Shown in pieces: positions 12,424 to 15,309 of a stretch of 15,309 nt of DNA (positions are counted from its first letter, which is position 1; the number at the start of each line of letters is the position of its first letter). Below the pieces are notes generated by a model, which worked only from the letters and a program-made list of their open reading frames with translations, did not search any database and was not told where the DNA came from. Source of the stretch: Eimeria necatrix (lineage: Eukaryota > Apicomplexa > Conoidasida > Eucoccidiorida > Eimeriidae); assembly GCF_000499385.1 (NCBI RefSeq), contig NW_013654518.1:5001-20309 (forward strand). The letters run 5' to 3'. Made by a program: the position numbers and the translations under genes.

Positions 12424-12459
<36 letters not shown>

Positions 12460-12652
12460 AGGTGGTGCAGCGCAGCAGCAGTAAGGGGGAAGAGCGGTTG
12501 CCGCAAGGAAAGTGCTGCAGCAAAAGGACACAGCAGCAGCAAAAGGCATGCAGAACTGCTGCTGGTGTTGCTGCTGCTGCTGCTGCTTCTGCTGCCGATG
12601 CCTTTGACAATTATATGTGACCCTTCGTGCTGCCCCTGCTGCAAATGCTGCA

Positions 12653-12687
<35 letters not shown>

Positions 12688-13237
12688 ATTTGCTGCTGCT
12701 ACGGACGTACATACGCCTAGCAGCAAAGCCTCTGACTGAAACGCATGCAGCCCCAAGGCGGGCTCTGCTGCTGCTGCTGCGATGGAGCAGCAGCTGCAGC
12801 TGCTATTCAAGCTGCCGCAACAGGAGCAGCAGCTGCTGCCGCTGCTGCTGCTGCTGCTGCTTCTTGCTGCAGTCCGCTGCAGCAACTGCAGCAGCAGCAG
12901 CAGGCACCGCACCCAGGGCTCCACTGTGAGCTGCAGCAGCTGCAGGGATGGCCGGCGCACAGCAGCAGCAGCAGCAGGTGCTGCAGCAGCAGCAGCAGCA
13001 CTTCTGCTGCTGAATGGGGCAGACAGCAGCAGCAGCGACAACGAAGCCATTGACCTTCTGCTGTCTTCTCCGCCTGCACTCAAGCCAGCGCATTTTGCTG
13101 CTGCCTGCTGCTGCTGCTGCTGCTGTTGCTGTCTGGTAATGCGCTGCAGCACTGAAGCAGACTGGCTATAGGTCAGGAGCAGCAGCGCAAACAACAGCAG
13201 CAACGGCAGCTGAAAGCAGCAGCAGCAACAGCAGCAG

Positions 13238-13278
<41 letters not shown>

Positions 13279-13418
13279 GTTATCTTACACAAGGCGTGAT
13301 GCGAGCTTCTGAGCTGCTGTATCTGCTGCTGCAGCAAATCGAAGCTGCTGCGCAGCACTGCAGCACGAAGGTGCAGCAGCCGCTGCTGCACGGCTTCTGT
13401 CTGTGCTGCATCATGAGG

Positions 13419-13454
<36 letters not shown>

Positions 13455-13718
13455 CGTTGCAGCAGCTGCTGCTGCATCCGCTTCCTGCTGCAGCACTTCC
13501 CAAATGACCTTTTGCAGCGCACGGCAGCACTGGAAAAGCATGTTGTCTACTCCTCCGTTGCTGCTGCTGCTGCTGCTGCCATTGCTGCTGTTGCTGCTGT
13601 TGCTGCTGTTGCTGCTGTTGCTGCTGTTGCTGCTGTTGCTGCTGTTGCCATTGCAGCAGCTGCTGCTGCTGTTGCTGCTGCTGCCGATACGGTGAATGCG
13701 TGGTGCGTCTGTGTCCAT
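70..13718 (-). CDS. ATR: ATR/Mec1-type PI3K-related kinase, 20 proposed exons, 3' end outside window
   Basis: ATR is a nuclear checkpoint kinase of the PIKK family (HEAT solenoid, UME, FAT, kinase, FATC). Reading minus-strand islands between CAG tracts and joining them at GT/AG sites in matching phase gives about 3,180 codons. Blocks collinear with human ATR, as I remember it, appear in order: LLGFLDCC (human LLGILAFF), the CCQVLGHLEPF block (CGECLGELGA), AQELLNVLGL (AIQELLSIYD), FLWRQLF...LLPYAS (LWRRF...EPHLN), QIFRACD...FLLPHL (KIFTCCS...YLLPHI), CGAYARAL (SKAYTRAV) and LAGVYRHRA (VAGVSAIRKA). The order and the IF.AC/LLPH block favour ATR over TOR, ATM or SMG1. The kinase and FATC domains are not in the window. 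The N-terminal half is assigned by continuity of phase and its helical character only. Size is inflated by Ala, Ser and Gln repeats. Identity is well supported from about 5.85 kb leftward; individual splice sites and the start codon are less certain. Confidence 0.75.
426..750 (-). other. Intron with CTG-sense repeats and a 9-bp repeat
   Basis: A 325-bp stretch between exons 19 and 20. In sense it contains runs of CTG interrupted by CTATTG (plus 551-600) and a 9-bp direct repeat of TTGCTGCAG on the plus strand (702-728, three perfect units with diverged flanks). All frames are open in places because of the repeats; none gives a recognisable protein. Confidence 0.45.
751..817 (-). CDS. Proposed exon 19: FAT domain
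   Basis: The exon begins directly after a 12-unit CTG-sense tract ending in cag. Its first base completes Arg, and 22 codons read ALCFVEQHIARDLLPLEE then LQRR. With exon 18 this gives GAYARALCFVEQHI, a textbook PIKK FAT start. The donor is CGG|GTGTGG (phase 0). The two other frames here also lack stops but give Cys-rich text without family resemblance. Confidence 0.65.
1072..1217 (-). CDS. Proposed exon 18: start of FAT domain
   Basis: It reads QAAVQQQLLQLQQQQKLLQH then AVKNTLDKLDPLLLSRAALS and CGAYAR. The last part (1072-1133) is the FAT-domain entry motif of ATR (human IPQDTLAVASF followed by SKAYTRAV). The donor AAG|GTCAGT at 1071 interrupts the codon after AYA in phase 2, and exon 19 completes it as AYARAL. 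The acceptor is taken at cctcagccccacacag; an earlier one is possible because the frame is open further right. Confidence 0.7.
1751..2005 (-). CDS. Proposed exon 17
   Basis: The acceptor tgcgctccttgctgcag precedes AGKLLSERLLQLVATELQRS (about 1946-2005), which fits the helix between the FLLPH block and FAT in ATR (human VFSMLDHLTQWARHKF). Ser and Gln repeats follow, with KLAAENKSTAEVQQRQ and AAADSASTIQ. The donor is CAG|GTCCCT. 85 codons, phase 0 to 0. The first 20 residues are well supported, the rest moderately. Confidence 0.55.
2006..2244 (-). other. Intron with (CAG)18 tract
   Basis: The donor GTGCTG is followed at once by a perfect 18-unit tract (plus 2188-2241) that reads CTG in sense and would encode 18 leucines if exonic. 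The remaining part contains ASLVHAVVGL in one frame, so an additional small exon near 2100-2160 cannot be excluded. Confidence 0.45.
2188..2241 (+). repeat. Perfect (CAG)18 microsatellite
   Basis: 18 uninterrupted units within the intron between exons 16 and 17. Confidence 0.9.
2245..3038 (-). CDS. Proposed exon 16: ATR-specific pre-FAT blocks
   Basis: The acceptor ctgctgcggcttcag precedes GC AGG GCC. It reads AEVFPRMHRAFLR, a Gln/Glu run, DNPFVGDPFRCFLWRQLFSA and KVALLPYASSAYKHW (2788-2883), corresponding to the human LWRRF...EPHLNTRY block. A Ser-rich insert with basic GRGRKRKADG (2671-2700, possible nuclear localisation signal) follows, then INSPLQSFVHWMLTSLE (human FAEWSASWAGYL), poly-Gln/Ser, and VQIFRACDLALLH ending in SFLLPHLTEAFL (2282-2358), the most diagnostic ATR block (human KIFTCC...YLLPHIL). 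It ends CAG|GTGCTG in phase 0 before an 18-unit CAG tract. Confidence 0.75.
3039..3333 (-). other. Intron packed with CAG/CAGCAA repeats
   Basis: Plus 3223-3330 is almost continuous CAG with CAA and TAG interruptions, CTG/TTG in sense. It starts at GTCTGC, so the repeat runs into the donor. The reading frame of exon 15 stays open across it as about 40 Leu, which is implausible in the otherwise well-conserved region and supports removal by splicing. Confidence 0.55.
3334..4726 (-). CDS. Proposed exon 15: UME domain and following ATR helices
   Basis: The acceptor ctgctgtgtctgtgcag precedes LLGFLDCCREATQH, SVSVLRCMSSCAAAF, SSLLRFLPYLLQQLQQYSL and QEICSEVWRLLLLLLSKAQ (about 4409-4726). Spacing and hydrophobic pattern match the UME domain of ATR/Mec1. 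Later come FLSNSFPYLTRFAAAKCLLQ (3938-4051), LLSALAVSVQGVIAEFAHS with LCCCQVLGHLEPF (3698-3808), and DGTLGVVLLQQVLLSHLHLS with ERTAQELLNVLGLHVHS (3341-3475). These align in order with the human ATR segments around CGECLGELGA and AIQELLSIYD as I recall them. Gln and Ser runs separate the islands. The end CCTG|GTCTGC is chosen because the frame then enters a run of some 40 leucines. Confidence 0.75.
4727..4946 (-). other. Intron with (CAG)14 directly at the donor
   Basis: Plus 4903-4944 is (CAG)14. In sense the intron begins GTCTGCTGC and continues as CTG, so the donor merges with the repeat. A second CAG-rich part lies at 4739-4791. The acceptor is ctgctgtgtctgtgcag before the UME exon. Confidence 0.55.
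4903..4944 (+). repeat. Perfect (CAG)14 microsatellite
   Basis: 14 uninterrupted units at the 5' (sense) end of the intron between exons 14 and 15, abutting the donor. Confidence 0.9.
4947..5252 (-). CDS. Proposed exon 14, HEAT region before UME
   Basis: The acceptor is ttttgctgctctttag, preceded by a very T-rich intron. It reads VVEVLRLCLVAP, poly-Ser/Ala, LLYRRSFLRLFVPPVSLQLL, poly-Gln, LQLPAANGGVGTSVAAVKTL and QLLLNVAGSELVETRTAK. The donor is AAG|GTCTGC, so the intron starts directly with a CTG run. Exactly 102 codons, phase 0 to 0. Helical content and position directly before the UME block fit the ATR solenoid. Confidence 0.65.
5253..5494 (-). other. Intron with long T-rich tract and internal tandem duplication
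   Basis: Sense begins GTG(CAG)n, then a stretch of about 140 bases that is almost purely pyrimidine plus T/A (plus 5262-5400), ending ttttgctgctctttag. Within it, agaaataaattaaaattaaa occurs at 5286 and again at 5331, a tandem duplication of about 45-51 bp with small differences. It is the only AT-rich part of the window and is best read as an exaggerated polypyrimidine tract. Confidence 0.65.
5495..5588 (-). CDS. Proposed exon 13
   Basis: The acceptor ctgctgctgcttcag precedes G GCT GTG GAT. It reads AVDLLLRELQAENVLAGPKA then VAAFVQQHLLQ, 31 codons plus one base, ending CAG|GTGCAG (phase 0). Spliced to exon 14 it continues VVEVLRLCLVAP, a natural helix. The donor is followed immediately by a CAG tract, so read-through into poly-Gln is an alternative, but that frame soon hits a stop in T-rich sequence. 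Confidence 0.6.
5589..5787 (-). other. Intron with complementary CAG and CTG ends
   Basis: In sense the donor GTGAGC runs into about 14 AGC units (plus 5740-5784), while the 3' end carries a CTG tract of similar length (plus 5602-5640) just before cttctgctgctgctgcttcag. The two tracts are perfectly complementary and could pair over most of the intron. Confidence 0.6.
5788..5851 (-). CDS. Proposed exon 12
   Basis: It has clean signals on both sides: the acceptor ctgttcttacag and the donor CAGAG|GTGAGC. The 64 bases read CRGGEEAAREKLLRCIDTLQ, with 2 bases at each end fitting the neighbours. Joined to exon 13 it gives the series of amphipathic helices that, in ATR as I recall it, lies just before the UME region. 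It is too short for ORF-based prediction. Confidence 0.65.
5949..5984 (-). CDS. Proposed micro-exon 11
   Basis: Only the right-hand part is convincing: QHQMLLPASLK ending G|GTGTACG, in phase 1, which matches the next exon. The acceptor cagcagtag followed by TG is weak; an earlier start through a Ser-rich stretch would leave an intron of only about 27 bases after exon 10, which is implausibly short. Treat the 5' edge as unresolved. Confidence 0.3.
6096..6419 (-). CDS. Proposed exon 10
   Basis: The acceptor gttggtgcttgcag is followed by CG GGA CTT, completing a phase-1 codon. It reads GLGLLQQLPPLDGLILQLLL, LPSSAAAAAFIARLLHVHYS, SNKERALGTA, Ser and Gln runs, then ILFFVLLRCAHFVAT. The donor T|GTAAGC at 6095 is good and stops follow shortly in two frames. 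Helical solenoid character. Confidence 0.5.
6524..6589 (+). repeat. Perfect (CAG)22 microsatellite
   Basis: 22 uninterrupted CAG units, the longest pure tract I counted. It lies in the proposed intron between exons 9 and 10 and reads CTG on the gene's sense strand. Length polymorphism is likely. Confidence 0.9.
6607..9383 (-). CDS. Proposed large exon 9, repeat-rich HEAT-like region
   Basis: The acceptor gtgtgcttttcag at 9384 opens about 925 codons. Non-repeat islands include LEEATGQLLPLLLLDAA, SPLVTKEEMRDILLLRP, a Cys pair LLPPCAACGVSVDFES, a second pair ISNCRGCGLPFALPALQMYR, YSALLQRCLAAREEGQLLQL, CPPLLTLLLLSPAAVSIWLL, NDVVVKLLEEPQQQLAKAPL, DLVWIYGPKHLLPLLQRHLS, LVSFLPYRVHVHPNG, AWFNAATPALMQRLQQLTLL, VFKGGLLLLLLGSRSYRLVS and LLLGVLLPFRFAVVSWRANA. 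All are in one frame, separated by Ala, Ser and Gln runs. In the model it is the N-terminal solenoid of ATR, but no island is diagnostic. The end C|GTATGC is weak; the frame stays open to 6092 only through a poly-Leu tract I read as intron. Hidden introns are possible near 7845 and 7290, where pyrimidine runs occur. Confidence 0.55.
9537..9955 (-). CDS. Proposed exon 8
   Basis: The acceptor ctgttttgttcgcag precedes GTG TTT CCT (phase 0) and is a good pyrimidine-tract site. The exon reads VFPAVSKAFASQEAN, Ser runs, AAALQERR, RVPLPVLQAAIVRSVGRLF, more Ser, SAAPSSHNGQGTY and DKLAAFI, ending AAG|GTGCGG in phase 2. The long Ser runs could hide additional introns. The junction to exon 9 gives DKLAAFIRALLLSPGVS, which reads naturally. 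Confidence 0.5.
10081..10257 (-). CDS. Proposed exon 7
   Basis: It follows a (CTG)-rich acceptor ending gctgctgctgcag. It reads LAVGPEEKAQ, poly-Gln, LEPRQQLLHLLLLLSHCEAM and GGEAAAEALEHLMEK. The donor is AAG|GTAAAG at 10080, after which composition turns A-rich. Phase 0 to 0, 59 codons. The helical Leu/Ala pattern resembles a HEAT repeat. The acceptor could lie slightly further upstream within the CTG run. Confidence 0.6.
10375..10542 (-). CDS. Proposed exon 6
   Basis: The acceptor ccgctgctgcag lies in one unit of a tandemly duplicated segment. The exon reads QLPADLSLSLAARLAEVQQ, poly-Ala, then DPGEELVLLLTQSHRRRLAA and IHYTALR. The donor AGG|GTAAGA at 10374 is strong. It is 56 codons long, phase 0 to 0. 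It has little repeat and a clearly protein-like composition, making it one of the better-supported N-terminal exons. Confidence 0.6.
10554..10765 (+). repeat. Diverged tandem duplication, unit about 104 bp
   Basis: Both units begin gccagacacacaccca (10554 and 10658), then a short CGACTGCAG/AGACTGCAG element, a CAG tract, and a tail reading aatagccgcagacgaactac in the first and aataaccgcagaagaagtac in the second. It lies mostly in the intron between exons 5 and 6, and the left unit holds the acceptor sequence of exon 6. Confidence 0.8.
10958..10969. promoter_or_regulatory. Palindrome GTGTACGTACAC at exon 5 donor
   Basis: A perfect 12-bp palindrome that supplies the GT of the proposed donor. 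It is followed in sense by TGCAAAAG. The same core plus TGCAA occurs at 14855-14866, and the half GTACACTGCAAA in both duplicated copies. Confidence 0.4.
10970..11263 (-). CDS. Proposed exon 5
   Basis: The acceptor is cttcatgggagcag followed by GCG TGC GAC (phase 0). It reads ACDNA, poly-Ser, CIHDYLLNNI, AQVAEAAEAFQWLCAAAAPQ, QADLLLLAPLLLLGE, poly-Gln, RPLLLGAARSDCR. The donor CGG|GTGTAC lies inside the palindrome GTGTACGTACAC (10958-10969). Total 98 codons, phase 0 to 0. The paired helices fit a solenoid protein. Confidence 0.55.
11384..11744 (-). CDS. Proposed exon 4 (no internal ATG-initiated ORF)
   Basis: The acceptor ctctgcag precedes G GAG CTC, completing the phase-2 codon of exon 3. 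It reads ELQLCSGLHALLFPE, poly-Ala, CRQLLPPSLLQQLRQQLAAL, LPLFLYISE, poly-Ser, then LRVCGKATAEQLQQFAAAWW and GASAELCDTKLTH. The donor is CAT|GTATGA (phase 0). An ORF search that requires a start codon would miss it because this frame has no suitable ATG. A pyrimidine tract ending tatatttcag at 11524 mimics an acceptor, but the frame reads through it without a break. Confidence 0.55.
11945..11986 (+). repeat. Perfect (CTG)14 microsatellite
   Basis: 14 uninterrupted CTG units on the plus strand, CAG in the gene's sense, directly after the GTAAGC donor of exon 3. Confidence 0.9.
11992..12647 (-). CDS. Proposed exon 3
   Basis: It reads HLQQGQHEGSHIIVKGIG, a Ser run, then LSLRQPLFPLTAAALHHL, then SGYTAEAVLVQQQLLLLLMG, GRPLQQLLQRHICTLP, poly-Ala, ATASELLLQADSTYALLLQQ and AWAAPREPPSLLLRRQ. 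The donor CA|GTAAGC at 11991 is clear (phase 2). The 5' edge is uncertain: the acceptor chosen (gttgcag at 12650-12648 region) leaves an intron of only 67 bases, and a more pyrimidine-rich acceptor near 12520 exists but does not fit the preceding phase. Helical, HEAT-like content; no catalytic motif. Confidence 0.5.
12715..13151 (-). CDS. Proposed exon 2
   Basis: The acceptor is tctgcttcag followed by TG, completing the phase-1 codon left by exon 1. The exon reads LQRITRQQQ, then KCAGLSAGGEDSRRSMASL, poly-Ala, SLQLLQLTVEPWVRCLLLLL, a Ser/Cys-rich run and EPALGLHAFQSEALLLG. The donor is GGC|GTATGT (phase 0). The Leu-rich islands look like solenoid helices but match no specific motif I know. 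The other two frames here are poly-Cys or broken, which supports this one. Confidence 0.5.
13289..13718 (-). CDS. Proposed exon 1 with candidate start codon
   Basis: The ATG at 13718-13716 sits in the context caacaATGG, with A at -3 and G at +4, a good apicomplexan start context. It opens MDTDAPRIHRIG, then a (Ser-Ser-Asn) repeat, then an island reading NMLFQCCRALQKVIWEVLQ and, after poly-Ala, RLLHLRAAVLRSSFDLLQQQ, both amphipathic and helical. The exon ends at T|GTAAGA (phase 1). The same frame stays open upstream through the duplicated 423-bp unit, so translation could begin further right. I prefer this ATG because the upstream frame is mostly repeat and contains pyrimidine-rich acceptor-like stretches. 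Function of this segment alone is not recognisable. Confidence 0.5.
13582..13644 (+). repeat. Seven perfect 9-bp units, TTGCTGCTG
   Basis: 63 bp of TTGCTGCTG repeated seven times. In the sense direction of exon 1 it encodes (Asn-Ser-Ser)n, giving a regular Asn/Ser linker rather than a pure homopolymer. Confidence 0.85.
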
Positions 13719-13778
13719 TGTTGCTGCTGCTGCTGCTTCTGCAAGAAGCTGTGGGGAGGTGGCCTGTGCTGCAGCTGC

Positions 13779-13967
13779 TGCTACAGATGCTGCTGCAGCA
13801 GGAGCAGCAGCAGCAGCAGCAGCAGCAGTTGCTGCTGCTGCCGCTGCTGCTGCTCCTTCGCCAGTTTGCAGTGTACGGACAGCGCAGCCGTCGCCCTGCA
13901 AAACGAACAGCGGCAGCTGCTGCTCTGCTGCAGCAAGGAAGCAGCAGCAGGGAGATAAAGCTTTCCT

Positions 13968-14011
<44 letters not shown>

Positions 14012-14201
14012 TAGGAACCAGAGACAGGGTCCTCTCTTGGGCTTCCTTTGCTTCTGCTGCAGCGCTCTCCCGCTGCAGCTGCTGCAGCTTGGCTAGCTGG
14101 CGGCAGCACCTGTGCTGCTGCCGCTGCAGCAGCTGCTGCTGCCGCTGCAGCAGCTGCCGATACCGCTCAAGCTGCTGCTGCTGCTGCTGCTGCTGCAGCT
14201 G
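13779..14201 (+). repeat. 423-bp direct duplication, copy 1
   Basis: Base-by-base comparison shows identity with 14375-14797 at a constant offset of 596, including the lengths of the internal CAG and CTG tracts. In sense it reads LERYRQLLQRQQQLLQRQQH and LAKLQQLQRESAAAEAKEAQ (coiled-coil-like), poly-Ala, then EQQLPLFVLQGDGCAVRTLQ. It could be the 5' part of the coding frame or 5' untranslated/intron sequence. Confidence 0.95.
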
Positions 14202-14240
14202 AATGGGGGGCCCCTGGCTCCCCCTGGGGGGCCCCCCATT
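14202..14240. repeat. 13-bp GC-rich inverted repeat at duplication edge
   Basis: The arm AATGGGGGGCCCC (14202-14214) is perfectly complementary to GGGGCCCCCCATT (14228-14240), with a 13-base loop. It begins at the first base after copy 1 ends. Confidence 0.9.
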
Positions 14241-14374
14241 CCCCAAATGCATAGCCATTACCTTAAAGAAAAGGGGTACACTGGAAGGTGTGCAACATGG
14301 CCAGCAGCAGCAGCACAGAGGCCTCTTCAGCGTAGCAGCAGCACAAAAGCTGTAGCAGCAAAAGTAATTAACGG
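14202..14374. other. Spacer between the duplicated copies
   Basis: 173 bp containing a GC hairpin at its left end, a non-repeat piece with AAATGCATAGCCATTACC, and a short CAG-rich part. In sense it includes ccttttctttaag followed by GTAATG, resembling splice signals. No gene is supported. Confidence 0.7.
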
Positions 14375-14563
14375 TGCTACAGATGCTGCTGCAGCAGGAG
14401 CAGCAGCAGCAGCAGCAGCAGCAGTTGCTGCTGCTGCCGCTGCTGCTGCTCCTTCGCCAGTTTGCAGTGTACGGACAGCGCAGCCGTCGCCCTGCAAAAC
14501 GAACAGCGGCAGCTGCTGCTCTGCTGCAGCAAGGAAGCAGCAGCAGGGAGATAAAGCTTTCCT

Positions 14564-14607
<44 letters not shown>

Positions 14608-14797
14608 TAGGAACCAGAGACAGGGTCCTCTCTTGGGCTTCCTTTGCTTCTGCTGCAGCGCTCTCCCGCTGCAGCTGCTGCAGCTTGGCTAGCTGGCGGC
14701 AGCACCTGTGCTGCTGCCGCTGCAGCAGCTGCTGCTGCCGCTGCAGCAGCTGCCGATACCGCTCAAGCTGCTGCTGCTGCTGCTGCTGCTGCAGCTG
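14375..14797 (+). repeat. 423-bp direct duplication, copy 2
   Basis: Perfect copy of 13779-14201. On its right it continues into CTG/CAG repeats and a GTGTACGTACAC palindrome (14855-14866); on its left it meets non-repeat sequence with stops in the sense frame after PLITFAATAFVLLLR. In the sense direction it is the upstream copy and cannot be joined to the gene without splicing. Confidence 0.95.
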
Positions 14798-14935
14798 CTG
14801 CTGCTGCAGCTGCTGCAGCCGCACAGGCCACAGCAGCAGCTCCTTAACCTTGCAGTGTACGTACACCCCAGCCCCAAAAAAGAGCCCTTCAAAGTGAACC
14901 CCCAAAAGACCAAAAGGCAGCAGCAGCACTCACCC
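14798..14935. other. Sequence between copy 2 and the GC block
   Basis: CTG/CAG-rich start, the 12-bp palindrome GTGTACGTACAC at 14855-14866, then ordinary sequence ending in a consensus minus-strand donor TGG|GTGAGT (GTGAGT at 14935-14930). If transcribed it could hold the end of a 5' untranslated exon. No protein is recognisable. Confidence 0.4.
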
Positions 14936-15170
14936 AGGGGCCCCTGAGGGGCCCCTAACTGGGGCCTCCTGGAGGGCCCCCTAGGGGCCCCCGGGGGCCC
15001 CCTGGGGCCCCCAGGGGCCCCCCGGGGGCCCCCTGGGGGCCCCCAGGGGAGCGCCGGGGGCCTCCCGGGGGGCCCCCGGGGGCCCCCAGAGGGCCTTTGA
15101 AGGCACGGGGACCCTTTAAGGGGCCCCCTAAGGGGCCCCTAAAGAAAGGGCCTCTAAAGGGTCTTTTTTG
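14936..15170. repeat. Block of GGGGCCCC-type palindromes
   Basis: Irregular array of G-runs alternating with C-runs. Perfect 10-bp palindromes AGGGGCCCCT occur at 14936-14945 and 14947-14956, with many variants (CCCCCGGGGG, GGGGGCCCCC) to about 15140. Composition is wholly unlike the rest of the window. No open frame of interest. Confidence 0.9.
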
Positions 15171-15243
15171 AGTTCATTAAATGCTTTCTTTTAAGCCACT
15201 AAAGGCTCCTTCTGCTGCTGCCAAACAGCCCGTATAAACCCCC
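15171..15243. other. Short unique sequence between two GC repeats
   Basis: 73 bp of ordinary composition (tcattaaatgctttctttta and neighbours). I see no gene, promoter or RNA in it. Confidence 0.6.
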
Positions 15244-15309
15244 ACAGGGGCCCCACAGGGGCCCCACAGGGGCCCCACAGGGGCCCCACAGGGGCCCCAC
15301 AGGGGCCCC
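15244..15309 (+). repeat. 11-bp minisatellite, six perfect units to the window edge
   Basis: ACAGGGGCCCC repeated six times without mismatch (66 bp) and reaching the last base, so the array probably continues. The unit contains the GGGGCCCC palindrome of the neighbouring block. Confidence 0.95.

Noticed and set aside
15100..15180. Telomere repeat (CCCTAAA)n
   Set aside because: Only isolated CCCTAAA-like words inside irregular GC palindromes; no tandem array.

Overview
The window looks like nuclear DNA of a chicken-type Eimeria or a close coccidian relative. It is saturated with CAG/CTG trinucleotide runs that translate as long poly-Ala, poly-Ser and poly-Gln tracts, the homopolymeric amino-acid repeats typical of Eimeria genes. 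It also has introns with eukaryotic splice signals, and no bacterial or viral signature. (CAG)n has no stop codon in any of six frames, so most long open frames here are shadows and ORF length alone is no evidence of coding.

Reading the non-repeat islands and joining them at phase-compatible splice sites gives one large gene on the minus strand, entering at about 13.7 kb and leaving through the left edge. Its right half (13.7-6.1 kb) encodes helical, HEAT-like sequence padded with repeats. Its left half (5.85-0.07 kb) carries, in the correct order, blocks I recognise from ATR/Mec1 kinases: the UME region, the ECLGELG-like and QELL-like helices, the LWR...LLPY block, the IF.AC...FLLPHL block, and the AYARAL start of the FAT domain. 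About 3,180 codons are visible in 20 proposed exons. The rest of FAT, the PI3K-like kinase domain and FATC must lie to the left of base 1. ATR senses RPA-coated single-stranded DNA in the nucleus and signals replication stress; that role is inferred from the family. The exon model is a hand reading. Phase compatibility was one of the criteria used to pick splice sites, so it is consistent but not independent proof.

Upstream of the proposed start (13.72-15.31 kb) there is a perfect 423-bp direct duplication, a GC hairpin starting exactly at the end of one copy, a block of GGGGCCCC palindromes and an 11-bp minisatellite running off the right edge. No gene is visible on the plus strand, and there are no RNA genes, CRISPR arrays or identifiable transposons.

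The most interesting general pattern is that long repeat tracts reading CTG in the gene's sense direction fall only in proposed introns, while exons tolerate long tracts only in the CAG sense (Gln/Ser/Ala). Several introns therefore carry complementary CAG and CTG tracts that could fold and bring their two splice sites together.
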